A model generated the notes under the pieces. That model saw only the letters and a list, made by a program, of their open reading frames with translations, searched no databases and was not told where the DNA came from. Of a stretch of 64,000 nucleotides of DNA, positions 31,484 through 43,038 are shown piece by piece. Origin of the DNA: Dyella psychrodurans (GTDB lineage: Bacteria > Pseudomonadota > Gammaproteobacteria > Xanthomonadales > Rhodanobacteraceae). Within the stretch, counting starts at the first letter, position 1. Every line of letters starts with the position of its first letter. The stretch spans positions 310,001-374,000 of the forward strand of contig NZ_QRBF01000001.1 of assembly GCF_003363265.1 (NCBI RefSeq), in the 5' to 3' direction. The translations under genes were made by a program, and so were the position numbers.

Positions 31484-34400
31484 GTATTACGGCATGGATG
31501 CAGCGCCATCGGCGCTCGCTGTTCTTTCTGGTGTTGATGTTGGCGGTCGGTGGTATCGCCAGCGCCATCTACATGCCGGTCGCGTTGTTTCCGAACGTGG
31601 CGTTTCCCCGCGTGCAGCTTTCGCTCGATGCCGGCGATCGTCCTGCGGACCAGATGGCGATCGAGGTCACCACGCCCATCGAAGATTCGTTGCGCCGCGT
31701 ACCCGGCGTGCGCGACGTGCGATCGACCACCAGTCGCGGCAGCGCCGATATCTCCGTGACGTTCGATTGGGGCACCGACATGAGCCGTGCCCTGGGCGAT
31801 GTCAATGCCGCGGCGAGCCAGGTGCTGCCCGAGTTGCCGGCAGGCACGGTGCTCACCAGCCGGCGCATGGACCCGACAGCCTTTCCGATGCTGGCCTATA
31901 GCCTGCGTTCCCACACGGTGTCGCCGAGCGCGCTTTACGACATCGCGCAATATCAATTGCGCCCGCTGCTCAGCAGCATCCCGGGCGTTGCGCATGTGAG
32001 TGCGCAGGGTGGGGAGGTGGCGGAGTTCCATGCGGATGTCGATCCCAGCAAGCTGCGCGCGCTGGATCTCAGCCTGGTCGACGTCGCGACGGCAGTCACC
32101 CACGCGGCAACCATCCAGGCGATGGGGCATGTCTCCGATCACTACAAGTTGTATCTGCTGTTGGCCGACAACCAGCCAGGCACGGTGGCGGCGTTGCGCG
32201 ATATCGTCGTGCGCGCGGACAGTCACGGCGTCGTTCGTCTGGGTGACATTGCGGACATCACGCTCAGTCACGTGCCGCAGTGGATTCGCGTCACGGCCGA
32301 CGGTCAGGATGCGGTGCTGCTGCAAATCTTCCAGCAGCCCGACGGCAACAGCGTGCAGATCGCGCGCGACGTAAAACAACGCCTGCACGACTACGCCCCG
32401 CAAATGCCGCCTGGCGTGAGAGTCGCCAACTGGTACGACCAGACGCAACTCGTGACCGGTGCAGCAGGAAGCGTGCGCGACGCGATTCTGGTCGGCATCG
32501 TGCTGGCGGGACTGGTGTTGTTTGTCTTTCTGCGCAATACGCGCGTGATCTTCGTCGCCATGATCGTGGTGCCGGCGGTACTGACCATCACGGTACTTCT
32601 GCTGCACATGCTCGGCATGAGTTTCAACATGATGACCCTGGGCGGCATGGCCGCCGCAGTGGGCCTGATCATCGACGACGTGATCGTGATGCTCGAGCAC
32701 ATCATGCGCCGGTTGCGTGACAACCCGGGCGAAGTGCGCGAGCGCATTGCGCATGCGGCGTGGGAGTTCACGCGGCCGCTTACCGGCTCCAGTGCCGCTA
32801 CGGTGGTGATCTTCCTGCCGCTGGCGTTTCTCACCGGCATCACGGGCGCGTTTTTCAAGGCGCTGTCGCTGACCATGGCCAGCGCGCTGGTGATCTCCTA
32901 TCTGCTCACGTGGATTGTCGTGCCGTTGCTGTCGGAGCAACTGCTCGATCGGGAGCACATCGCCGATCACGGTGCGAATCGTGCGTCGCAGCGATTGATC
33001 GGCGGCTATCGAAATGTATTGCAGCGCTGGCTGAAGCGGCCGGTATGGGTGTTGGTATTGGTGCTGCCGCTGCTTGGCCTGGGCGCATTGGCCTTCAGTC
33101 GCGTCGGCACCGGTTTCATGCCTGCCATGGACGAGGGCGGTTTTACCTTCGACTACGTTTCCAAGCCCGGCACGTCGTTGGAAGAAACCGGGCGCCTGCT
33201 CAACCAGGTCGAAGAGATCATTCGGTCCAATCCCTATGTGGATACCTATTCGCGTCGCACGGGCCTACAGCTGGGCGATTGGTTGACGGAAGCGAACACG
33301 GGCGACATTTTCGTTCGCCTGAAGCAGGGGGCGCGTCCTCCTACCGAAGACGTAATGAACGACGTCCGCAAGGAAGTGCAGGAGAAAGTGCCGGGTCTCG
33401 ATGTCGATGTGTCGCAGCTGATGGAGGACATGATCGGCGATCTGGTGGCGGTGCCCGAGCCCATCGAGATTCAGCTGTACAGCGACAACGCCGACGAACT
33501 CAACGATACCGCGCTACGCGTTGCCGATGCCTTGGGCAAAATCAAAGGTGTGAACGGCGTACTCAACGGGATCAACCCAGCTGGCGACGCGCTGACCATG
33601 ACGGTTGACCCCGCCAAGGCCGCATTGCAAGGCCTGGATCCGCAGGCCATTACCGATCAGGTTACGACTGCGATCGATGGCACCGTTGCGGCCCAGCTAC
33701 CGGCAGCGGGCAAGGTGGTGGGTGTGCGCGTGCGCTTGCCAGCAACCTCTTATCGACACCTGGAGCAGGTGTCGGCTTTGCCGATTCGCGCGGCTGACGG
33801 TCATCTCTTTCCGTTATCGCAAGTCGCCACGTTGCAAGTGGTGCAGGGGCAGCCGGAAATTACTCGCAACAATTTGAAACGCATGGTGGCGGTGACCGGT
33901 CGCATCGCCGGGCGGAGCATGGGCGCAACGGTCGACGATGTCAAAACCATGCTGGCCAAGCCCGGCCTGTTGCCCAAGGGCATGTACTACGAGCTCGGTG
34001 GTTTGTATCAACAGCAACAGGAAGCCTTTCGCGGCCTGACCGTCGTGCTGCTTGCCGCGATCGCGCTGGTGTTTACGCTGCTCTTGTTCCTTTATGAGAG
34101 CTTCCGTGTCGCCATCTCGATCCTGGCCATGCCGCTGCTGGCCATCGGCGCCGTGTTCATCGGCTTATGGATCACCGGCATCGAGCTCAACATTTCCGCG
34201 ATGATGGGCATGACGATGATTGTCGGCATCGTCACCGAAGTGGCGATCTTCTACTTTTCCGAACTGGAGGAGGTGGCTGCGGACCTTCCACTGCACGATG
34301 CGTTGCTCGCCGCCGCCCAGCATCGAACGCGCCCGATTTTGATGTCCACGCTGGCGGCTATTTTGACCTTGCTGCCGCTTGCCCTGGCATTGGGCTCGGG

Positions 34401-34530
34401 CTCCCAGATGCAGCAGCCGCTGGCTGTCGCCATTATCGCGGGCATGCTGGTGCAGGTGCCGCTGGTACTGTTGGTGATGCCGGTGCTGTACGGTCTGCTG
34501 ATGCGCTCGCGCAAGCACGCTGCAGCATAA
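31480..34530 (+). CDS. RND efflux transporter permease subunit
   Basis: The 1016-residue inner-membrane pump starts at a GTG that overlaps the adaptor stop. It has the RND plan: helix 1 (RSLFFLVLMLAVGGIAS), a large periplasmic loop, six helices from VRDAILVGIVLAGLVLFVFL, and a second repeat of the same. Helix 4 carries GLIIDDVIVMLEH with a DD pair for proton transfer. The sequence sits between the heavy-metal (CzcA/CusA) and drug (AcrB) groups, and the paired MFP is not metal-rich. I do not assign a substrate. Confidence 0.9.
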   Translation: MSITAWMQRHRRSLFFLVLMLAVGGIASAIYMPVALFPNVAFPRVQLSLDAGDRPADQMAIEVTTPIEDSLRRVPGVRDVRSTTSRGSADISVTFDWGTDMSRALGDVNAAASQVLPELPAGTVLTSRRMDPTAFPMLAYSLRSHTVSPSALYDIAQYQLRPLLSSIPGVAHVSAQGGEVAEFHADVDPSKLRALDLSLVDVATAVTHAATIQAMGHVSDHYKLYLLLADNQPGTVAALRDIVVRADSHGVVRLGDIADITLSHVPQWIRVTADGQDAVLLQIFQQPDGNSVQIARDVKQRLHDYAPQMPPGVRVANWYDQTQLVTGAAGSVRDAILVGIVLAGLVLFVFLRNTRVIFVAMIVVPAVLTITVLLLHMLGMSFNMMTLGGMAAAVGLIIDDVIVMLEHIMRRLRDNPGEVRERIAHAAWEFTRPLTGSSAATVVIFLPLAFLTGITGAFFKALSLTMASALVISYLLTWIVVPLLSEQLLDREHIADHGANRASQRLIGGYRNVLQRWLKRPVWVLVLVLPLLGLGALAFSRVGTGFMPAMDEGGFTFDYVSKPGTSLEETGRLLNQVEEIIRSNPYVDTYSRRTGLQLGDWLTEANTGDIFVRLKQGARPPTEDVMNDVRKEVQEKVPGLDVDVSQLMEDMIGDLVAVPEPIEIQLYSDNADELNDTALRVADALGKIKGVNGVLNGINPAGDALTMTVDPAKAALQGLDPQAITDQVTTAIDGTVAAQLPAAGKVVGVRVRLPATSYRHLEQVSALPIRAADGHLFPLSQVATLQVVQGQPEITRNNLKRMVAVTGRIAGRSMGATVDDVKTMLAKPGLLPKGMYYELGGLYQQQQEAFRGLTVVLLAAIALVFTLLLFLYESFRVAISILAMPLLAIGAVFIGLWITGIELNISAMMGMTMIVGIVTEVAIFYFSELEEVAADLPLHDALLAAAQHRTRPILMSTLAAILTLLPLALALGSGSQMQQPLAVAIIAGMLVQVPLVLLVMPVLYGLLMRSRKHAAA

Positions 34531-34533
34531 CGA

Positions 34534-34581
34534 CCTGCCTGCCTATCCGTTGCCTCGTCGGAATGACGACGAGGCTTGCAG
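34534..34581. terminator. hairpin between the RND pump and the antiporter
   Basis: GCCTCGTC (34552-34559) pairs with GACGAGGC (34568-34575), with an outer CCTGC/GCAGG that extends the structure. It lies between convergent stop codons and has no strong T-run. Confidence 0.5.
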
Positions 34582-34595
34582 GTATAGCCGCCAGT

Positions 34596-35798
34596 TCAAG
34601 CGTTTCGTGGTTCCGTCGCGGCGTCTGTCTTGGCCGTCCGTTTCAACAGCCAGGCGAGTATGGGCGGCGTCACCATTGCCGTCAGCAGCGACATGGCAAC
34701 GATGATGGCGTACATCTGATCGTTGAAGACACCTGCGGCGAGGCCCAGGCTCGCAATGACCACACCAACCTCGCCACGCGGCACCATGCCGAAGCCCACG
34801 ATGGCTGCGCCAAGGCGTCCCAGTGGCAGCGCGCCAAGAAAGCCGCCGAGCAGCTTGGACACGATGGCGATCACCGTCACCACGGTCAGTGCGATGAGTG
34901 CATCCGCATTGGCCAGCAGGTGCAGGTTGATCTTGCTGCCCGTCAACACGAAGAAGAACGGCGTGAGCAGGGCCAGCAACGGCTGGATCTGATTCTCTAG
35001 CGTGTGCTGCTGACGGGTTTCCGAAGCGATCATGCCGGCGAGGAAGGCGCCGATGATCGCCGCCAGTCCAAACAGCGTGGAGACGTATGCGAGCCCCAGG
35101 CACAGGGCCAGCACGATCAACAAGGGCGAATGGACGCTGCTGGGTTTGTCGAGCCAGGTTGAATTCCAGCGCATTACGCGCGTGCCGCCCCAGCCCATCA
35201 CAGCGATAAAGCCGATCGCGCCGGCCAGGACCATCACCAGATGCGAAGGGTTGAAACCTTCGCCACCCTGCAACGACACCACGACACCGAGCAGCAGCAT
35301 GGCCAAGATGTCGTCAATCACCGCGGCGCCGAGGATCACCTTGCTCTCCACGCGTTGCAGTGCGCCTAGTTCCTGGAGTACGCGGGCGGTGATGCCGGCG
35401 GACGTCGCCACGAACGCGGCAGCGACAAAAAGCGACTTGCCCCAATCATAACCGCTGGCATGTGCCCAGAAAGCACCCATGCCAAACGGAAGCAGCACGC
35501 CTAGTACACCGACGAGCATGGCCGATTTGCCGACTTTCTTCAGATCTTCCAGGCGCGTTTCCAGGCCAACCGAAAACAGCAGCAGCACCACGCCGATTTC
35601 GGACAGCACATCCAGCGGGGTACCCATGGCAATCTGTTCGGGCGTGATCCAGCCCAGCAGCGACGGCCCGATGATGCACCCCGCGGCGATTTCGCCAACG
35701 ACGCCAGGCAGCTTCAGCCGCTGCGCGATCTCCGCGCCGATCTGCGCGGCGACGAAGACGATGAAAAGTGAAAACAGAATTTCGTTGGCATGGTGCAT
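34596..35798 (-). CDS. CPA2-family cation:proton antiporter
   Basis: The 400-residue protein has about 12-13 predicted membrane helices. Key motifs are LKLPGVVGEIAAGCIIGP, EIGVVLLLFSVGLE, ATSAGITARVLQ and AAVIDDILAMLLL. The two adjacent Asp residues in the last motif are the mark of electrogenic Na+/H+ CPA2 exchangers (NapA/NhaA type). There is no C-terminal TrkA-N nucleotide domain, unlike KefB/KefC. It probably supports pH or sodium balance. Confidence 0.88.
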   Translation of the reverse strand: MHHANEILFSLFIVFVAAQIGAEIAQRLKLPGVVGEIAAGCIIGPSLLGWITPEQIAMGTPLDVLSEIGVVLLLFSVGLETRLEDLKKVGKSAMLVGVLGVLLPFGMGAFWAHASGYDWGKSLFVAAAFVATSAGITARVLQELGALQRVESKVILGAAVIDDILAMLLLGVVVSLQGGEGFNPSHLVMVLAGAIGFIAVMGWGGTRVMRWNSTWLDKPSSVHSPLLIVLALCLGLAYVSTLFGLAAIIGAFLAGMIASETRQQHTLENQIQPLLALLTPFFFVLTGSKINLHLLANADALIALTVVTVIAIVSKLLGGFLGALPLGRLGAAIVGFGMVPRGEVGVVIASLGLAAGVFNDQMYAIIVAMSLLTAMVTPPILAWLLKRTAKTDAATEPRNA

Positions 35799-35842
35799 GG
35801 TCGGAATCCTTCGATCATGAGCATGTTCGCCATGCTACTCGG

Positions 35843-37297
35843 TCAGGCGGTCGATGACACCGTGGCCATGGGCTTTTTGTCGAGTCGGGCAAAGACGCGA
35901 CTGGCGACGGCAGTGATGATCGCCAGCACGATGACCGTCCAGCGGAATGCCACGACATAAGCTGCCGCATCACCATGTCCATGCAACAGCGTTTGCATCA
36001 GCAGCGTCGCCAGCGCGATACCAAAGCTCATGGACAGATACTGTGTGGTCGACGCCATCGAGGAAGCCATCGATGCATATTTGACGTCCAGGTCGGTGTA
36101 AATCAACGTGTTCATGGTGGTGTATTGCATCCCCATGAAACCGCCATAGATGAACACCAGCAATGCAATCGCCGCCACGGGTGTATGTGGGCCGAGCAAG
36201 GCGAACATCGCCAGCAGTGCTGCCACGATCAACGTGTTGCTAAACAACATGCGGCGATAGCCCATCCGTATCAGCAGACGGTTCACCAGCCACTTCGCGC
36301 TGATCGAGCCGACAGCCTGCGGCACCATCATCAAGCCCGCCATCAACGGCGACCAGCCGCAGCCCACCTGCAGGAAAAGAACAATCAGCAGGAACATGCC
36401 GCTGACGCCCAGACGCGTAAGCAGATTGCCGGACAACGCCACCCACACACTGCGTACGCGCAGCAGGCTCAGGTCCGCTACTGGGTGATCGGTGCGGCGG
36501 CTATGCCACACATAGGCTGCGCCGAACGCGGTGGCCAGCAGCACCAGCGTTCCCATTTGCACCCAGCGGATCGTTTCGTCCGCGGCAAATTCGGAAGCAG
36601 TCAACAGTAATGCGGACGCCGCCGCAAACAGCAAGAAACCCAGCAGGTCGAAGCGATTGGCACGTTCCAGCCGATATTCGGGCATCTCTCGCAAATTGAG
36701 CCAGATGCCAACCAGGCCGACGGGCACGTTGAGCAGGAAGATCAATCGCCAGCTGGTGTATTGGACCAGCGCGCCGCCAAGCAGCGGCCCCAGCACCGAG
36801 CCAAGCAATCCGAAGGTGGCGACGGTGCTCATCACCTGCACGAAATCGCGTTTGTCGATGCTGCGCACGAGCACATAACGTCCCACCGGCATCAGCGCCG
36901 CGCCGCCGCAGCCTTGCAGCACGCGCGCCAGCACCAGTTCCGGCAGCGTCTGAGAAATGCCGCAGAGCAGGGAGCCGATCGCAAAGACGCCGATCGCGAT
37001 GCCAAAGACCCTTCGGGTACCGAAGCGATCGCACAGCCAAGGGCTTGCCGGAATCAGAATCGCCAGCGTCAGTACGTAGCTGGTCAGCGAGCTGCGCATG
37101 TTGAGCGGCGTTTCGCCCAGGGCATTGGCAATGGCCGGAACCGCTGTATTGACGATCGTGGAGTCGAGCGCCTGCATGAAGAACGCGGCGGCCACCAGCC
37201 AGATCAGGCCGCTGTAGCGTTGGCGGGAGGACAGCTCCCCCATGTTTCCCGTGGCCGCATCGGCGGTGGCGGAGGAAACGGCAGACGTAGGGGGCAT
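35843..37297 (-). CDS. DHA2-family MFS drug transporter (first)
   Basis: The 484-residue protein from ATG 37297 (MPPTSAVSS) has about 14 predicted helices. DHA2 marks are ALDSTIVNTAVPAIANALG in helix 1, LCDRFGTRRVFG in loop 2-3, and LARVLQGCGGAALMPVGR in helix 4. It resembles MdtD/EmrB exporters. No membrane-fusion partner is adjacent, so it may work alone. It is divergent from ligA. A paralogue with the same plan lies at 49817-51286. Confidence 0.87.
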   Translation of the reverse strand: MPPTSAVSSATADAATGNMGELSSRQRYSGLIWLVAAAFFMQALDSTIVNTAVPAIANALGETPLNMRSSLTSYVLTLAILIPASPWLCDRFGTRRVFGIAIGVFAIGSLLCGISQTLPELVLARVLQGCGGAALMPVGRYVLVRSIDKRDFVQVMSTVATFGLLGSVLGPLLGGALVQYTSWRLIFLLNVPVGLVGIWLNLREMPEYRLERANRFDLLGFLLFAAASALLLTASEFAADETIRWVQMGTLVLLATAFGAAYVWHSRRTDHPVADLSLLRVRSVWVALSGNLLTRLGVSGMFLLIVLFLQVGCGWSPLMAGLMMVPQAVGSISAKWLVNRLLIRMGYRRMLFSNTLIVAALLAMFALLGPHTPVAAIALLVFIYGGFMGMQYTTMNTLIYTDLDVKYASMASSMASTTQYLSMSFGIALATLLMQTLLHGHGDAAAYVVAFRWTVIVLAIITAVASRVFARLDKKPMATVSSTA

Positions 37298-37355
37298 GGG
37301 CGTTATGATACCTGCTATGGCAGCTAATTTCGTGAATGGTGCCGTGCTGGAATAG

Positions 37356-39878
<2,523 letters not shown>

Positions 39879-39884
39879 TTGCTC

Positions 39885-40853
39885 ATGGACACCAATATCG
39901 TCACGCCATTTCTTAATCGACTGCAGGGGCGCGCCCAGCTTTACGCGATGATCCGCGCGTTCTTCGCCGAGCGTGGCGTGTTGGAGGTGGAAACGCCGAT
40001 CCTGTCGGCCGCCGGCAACACCGACCCCAATATCGAGAGCTTCAACGCGCCTTTCAGCGGCCACGTCGATGCGGGTGCGCGCGAGCGTTGGTTGCGGACG
40101 TCGCCAGAACATCCGTTGAAACGGCTGCTCGCCGATGGGGTGGGCGATTGCTACGAATTAGGGCGCGTATTCCGCAACGGCGAAGCAGGGGAGCGGCACA
40201 ACCCCGAATTCACCATGCTGGAGTGGTATCGCGTCGGCTGGAACCATCGGCAATTGATGGAAGAAACCATCATGCTGGTTGAAAGTGCGCTCGCGCTGAC
40301 GGGGCGGCGCGCGGAAGTGCTCATCGAAGGCTACCGGCAATTTTTCATCGACGAGCTTGGACTCGATCCGCTGCATGCCGATATCGACGCACTGCGCGAA
40401 CCGTTGGCCCAGTACCACATCGATCCTGCCGGCCTCACGCGGGATGACTGGCTGGATCTTCTGATCACGCACAAACTGCAACCGGCCTTTCCCCACGACC
40501 GCATTACCGTGATCCACGATTACCCCGCCAGTCAGTCCGCGTTGGCGCGCATCCGCCCTGGCGACCCGCCGATGGCGGAACGCTTCGAGCTTTATCTTGG
40601 TCCTTACGAGTTGGCCAACGGTTATCACGAACTCAACGATGCCACCGAGCAACGCGCACGCTTCATGCGCGATAACGAGCGTCGACGCGAACGTGGCCTT
40701 CGCGAAATGCCAATCGACGAACAACTGCTTGCGGTGCTTGGAAACATGCCCGATTGCGCTGGTGTGGCGTTGGGCATCGAGCGCTTGCTCATGTGTCTGG
40801 CGGGAACCGACAAGATCGGCGATGTCTTGGCATTCCCCTTCGCAAAGGCCTGA
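39885..40853 (+). CDS. epmA: elongation factor P--(R)-beta-lysine ligase EpmA
   Basis: EpmA, a lysyl-tRNA synthetase paralogue, attaches (R)-beta-lysine to EF-P. The 322-residue protein lacks the tRNA anticodon domain. It has class II motifs 2 and 3: CYELGRVFRNGEAGERHNPE and GVALGIERLLMCLAG. The GDVLAFPFAK end is typical. I chose ATG 39885; a TTG two codons earlier would also follow the ligA stop. EpmB and EF-P are not in the window. Confidence 0.93.
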   Translation: MDTNIVTPFLNRLQGRAQLYAMIRAFFAERGVLEVETPILSAAGNTDPNIESFNAPFSGHVDAGARERWLRTSPEHPLKRLLADGVGDCYELGRVFRNGEAGERHNPEFTMLEWYRVGWNHRQLMEETIMLVESALALTGRRAEVLIEGYRQFFIDELGLDPLHADIDALREPLAQYHIDPAGLTRDDWLDLLITHKLQPAFPHDRITVIHDYPASQSALARIRPGDPPMAERFELYLGPYELANGYHELNDATEQRARFMRDNERRRERGLREMPIDEQLLAVLGNMPDCAGVALGIERLLMCLAGTDKIGDVLAFPFAKA

Positions 40854-40858
40854 GCTTG

Positions 40859-41512
40859 TCAGTCGCTGAGCGGCTTTTTCCGGGTCAGCCCCAGTTCGAT
40901 GGCGTATTTGAAAAGATCGGCATCGGTTTCGATGCCGAGCTTGCGCATCGCGGTGACCTTCTGCGTGCTGATGGTCTGCTTGCTTCGCTGCAATTTCTCG
41001 GCGATGGTGTTGATGCTGTCGCCACCGACGTATAGCGCGATGACTTCCGATTCGCGCTGCGACAAGCGCGCGGAGCCGGTTGCCGGCAACGCTTTCAGCA
41101 AGTTGGCAATGCGCGGTGAATAGTAGCGACGGCCCGTGCGCGTGGCTTGTATCGCTGCGCGCAAGTGGGACATGTCGTCGGCCTTGCTGAGAACGGCGTT
41201 GATTCCATGCGTCATCAGGCCGCGAATCAGGGCCAGCTTCTCCATGCTGGTAAGCACGACGATGCGCAGGTCGGGGTAGCGGTGGCGGACGAAGGCGATC
41301 AGTTCCATGCCATCGCCATACTGACCGCCTGGCATGGCGTAATCGGTGACCAGCACATCGCACGGCTGCGTATCGAGGAGCGCAACGAGTTGCGTCGAAT
41401 CCGCAACCGAGCCGATCCTGTCGATGAAGGATATATCGTCGAGCGTGGCTTCGATGCCCATCCGTATCACCGGATGATCGTCGGCCACGGCTACCCGAAC
41501 TTGGTTGTCCAT
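40859..41512 (-). CDS. RcsB-like response regulator A (LuxR/FixJ output domain)
   Basis: The 217-residue protein starts MDNQVRVAVADDHPVIRMG; an ATG five codons earlier is an alternative. The receiver domain has ADDHP acidic residues, the phosphorylation Asp in DVLVTDYAMPGGQYGDG, and conserved Thr and Lys (VVLTSMEK, VLSKADDM). The output domain has RLSQRESEVIALYVGGDSI and SKQTISTQKVTAMRKLGI, very like RcsB. It is divergent from the paralogue at 41673. No histidine kinase or phosphotransfer gene is present, so it is an orphan here. Confidence 0.9.
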   Translation of the reverse strand: MDNQVRVAVADDHPVIRMGIEATLDDISFIDRIGSVADSTQLVALLDTQPCDVLVTDYAMPGGQYGDGMELIAFVRHRYPDLRIVVLTSMEKLALIRGLMTHGINAVLSKADDMSHLRAAIQATRTGRRYYSPRIANLLKALPATGSARLSQRESEVIALYVGGDSINTIAEKLQRSKQTISTQKVTAMRKLGIETDADLFKYAIELGLTRKKPLSD

Positions 41513-41672
41513 CCTGGTCGCTTCCATTCACTGCGCAGCTTGGGGATGTTAGCGCCTGCCCAACGCGATAATCGTAATACAAGGCGTCAGCTTGAGTCAG
41601 GCTGGGCATACAAGCGCTGTGCTAGCTTAGATAGCGCCAGTCCGCCGGTTTGCGATGCGCAAGGAGTAGGGA

Positions 41673-42374
41673 TTGACCATACGGGTTGCCGTAGCCGATG
41701 ACCACCCGACCTTGCTGGCCGGGATGGAGCATTTGTTGTCCGGAATCAGCGGCGTATCGCTGATCGGCACGGTGACCAGCTCCACCGAACTCGTGGAGCT
41801 GCTGAGCAAAACAGCATGCGACGTCGTCGTCACGGATTTTTCCATGCCGCACGGACGTTACGGCGACGGCTTGTCGCTGTTGCGCTTTTTAAAGCGCCGT
41901 TTCCCCGCGACACGATTGGTGGTCCTTACCGGCATCGAGAACAATGCTGTCATGCACAGTATTTTCGATGTCGGTGCGATCGGGATCGTCAGTAAATCGG
42001 ACGATTTGCAGCACCTGGAATCGGCTATCGGCATGGCTTATGCAGGCGACCGTTATCTTTCCCCGCGTGTCGAGCAGATTCTGGATCAATCCGAAGCCCA
42101 AGCGAGTACGTCCCCACCGCTACCGCAACTGAGCAAGCGGGAAACGGAAGTGCTTCGCCTTTATGCGGAGGGGCTTTCCGTGTCGGAAATCGGCGTGCGT
42201 GCAGGCCGGAGCAGCAAGACCATCAGTGCGCAGAAGGTGGCTGCGATGAAGAAGCTCGGGCTACAGGGCGATGCGGATATCTTCAAATATGCGCTTGCTC
42301 ATGGGCTTGTATCCGCGTCGGAGACATCGCGACAAAAGGCCCGTCAAACCCATGACGATGTGGGAAACGACTGA
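41673..42374 (+). CDS. RcsB-like response regulator B (LuxR/FixJ output domain)
   Basis: The 233-residue protein begins at TTG 41673, seven bases after AAGGAG. The receiver has VAVADDHPTLLAGME, the phosphorylation Asp in DVVVTDFSMPHGRYGDG, and VVLTGIENN then IVSKSDDL. The output helix-turn-helix (LSKRETEVLRLYAEGLSV, GRSSKTISAQKVAAMKKLGL) is the RcsB type. It is a paralogue of the divergent gene at 40859 and shares the unusual PHGRYGDG/PGGQYGDG loop. The C-terminal 20 residues are an extra hydrophilic tail. Confidence 0.9.
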   Translation: MTIRVAVADDHPTLLAGMEHLLSGISGVSLIGTVTSSTELVELLSKTACDVVVTDFSMPHGRYGDGLSLLRFLKRRFPATRLVVLTGIENNAVMHSIFDVGAIGIVSKSDDLQHLESAIGMAYAGDRYLSPRVEQILDQSEAQASTSPPLPQLSKRETEVLRLYAEGLSVSEIGVRAGRSSKTISAQKVAAMKKLGLQGDADIFKYALAHGLVSASETSRQKARQTHDDVGND

Positions 42375-42501
42375 TGTCGTGTACGCCCAAGCTGTGGTTG
42401 TGATCGAGTCTGTCCGATAGCGTGACTGTTCGCGCGTAGCTAGCCTTGGCTCACTTCGGGACCGATTTCGGGGCGGCCCTCATCGCGCAGAGGCATGCAT
42501 C

Positions 42502-42762
42502 GTGGACGACTCGTACGATACGGAAGTTTATGCCGTACTTCTCGGGGTTGGCACGCTCGACAGGGCGCAACGTGATGCGTTCGCCGAGGAATTCAACAAA
42601 TTCATGTACGGCTCGCCGCAAGGGCAACGCCGGCTCATGGAGCATTGGTCCAGCCAGTGTGGCGAATCTGAAAATCCGACTATCCGAATGATCGCGGAGT
42701 CGTCAGCGGTCTATGTCGCCAGTACAAGAAAAAAAGCGGCGAAAACGAATCGCGGCGAGTAA
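42502..42762 (+). CDS. small protein of unknown function
   Basis: The 86-residue frame starts at GTG 42502 with AGAGG upstream. It reads MDDSYDTEVYAVLLGVGTLD and later FAEEFNKFMYGSPQGQRRL. It is acidic at the front and lysine-rich at the end (STRKKAAKTNRGE), with no signal peptide or membrane helix. I do not recognise the family. Its place between an RcsB-like regulator and the adhesin gene makes it a candidate accessory of that locus, by position only. Confidence 0.55.
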   Translation: MDDSYDTEVYAVLLGVGTLDRAQRDAFAEEFNKFMYGSPQGQRRLMEHWSSQCGESENPTIRMIAESSAVYVASTRKKAAKTNRGE

Positions 42763-42844
42763 ACATCGACGCGCACTGCTGCAGTGACGCCTCGTAAAAG
42801 AAGCGTTTTGCCCACCCGCTGAGCAAAATTCAGACTGGTACTAA

Positions 42845-42890
42845 TACGAATTCGGCCTGGTCCGATAGGTCGTCATCGTCCGAATTCCTA
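42845..42890 (+). promoter_or_regulatory. inverted repeat upstream of the adhesin gene
   Basis: TACGAATTCGG (42845-42855) and CCGAATTCCTA (42880-42890) match in 10 of 11 positions as an inverted repeat with 24 bases between. It lies about 150 bases before the adhesin start. The TAGGAAT half of the right arm, read on the minus strand, resembles part of the known RcsAB box, but the match is incomplete. Confidence 0.4.
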
Positions 42891-43038
42891 GGATTGCACT
42901 GTGCCCGGCGAACTACCTCGGGGCACGCCTTCTAGGCAATCGAAGCACTTCACCGAATGGATCTCGTTGCGCGATCGAAAGACCACGTGACGGGAAAGTG
43001 CGCCCGAATTTCAAGCTGACTCACCAGGAAACCATTTT

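Noticed and set aside
39879-39884. TTG start for epmA two codons upstream
   Set aside because: The ATG at 39885 has suitable ribosome-site spacing and fits the family start better.
42806-42828. TTTTGC / GCAAAA hairpin after the small 86-residue gene as terminator
   Set aside because: Only a six-base AT-rich stem with an 11-base loop and no T-run.
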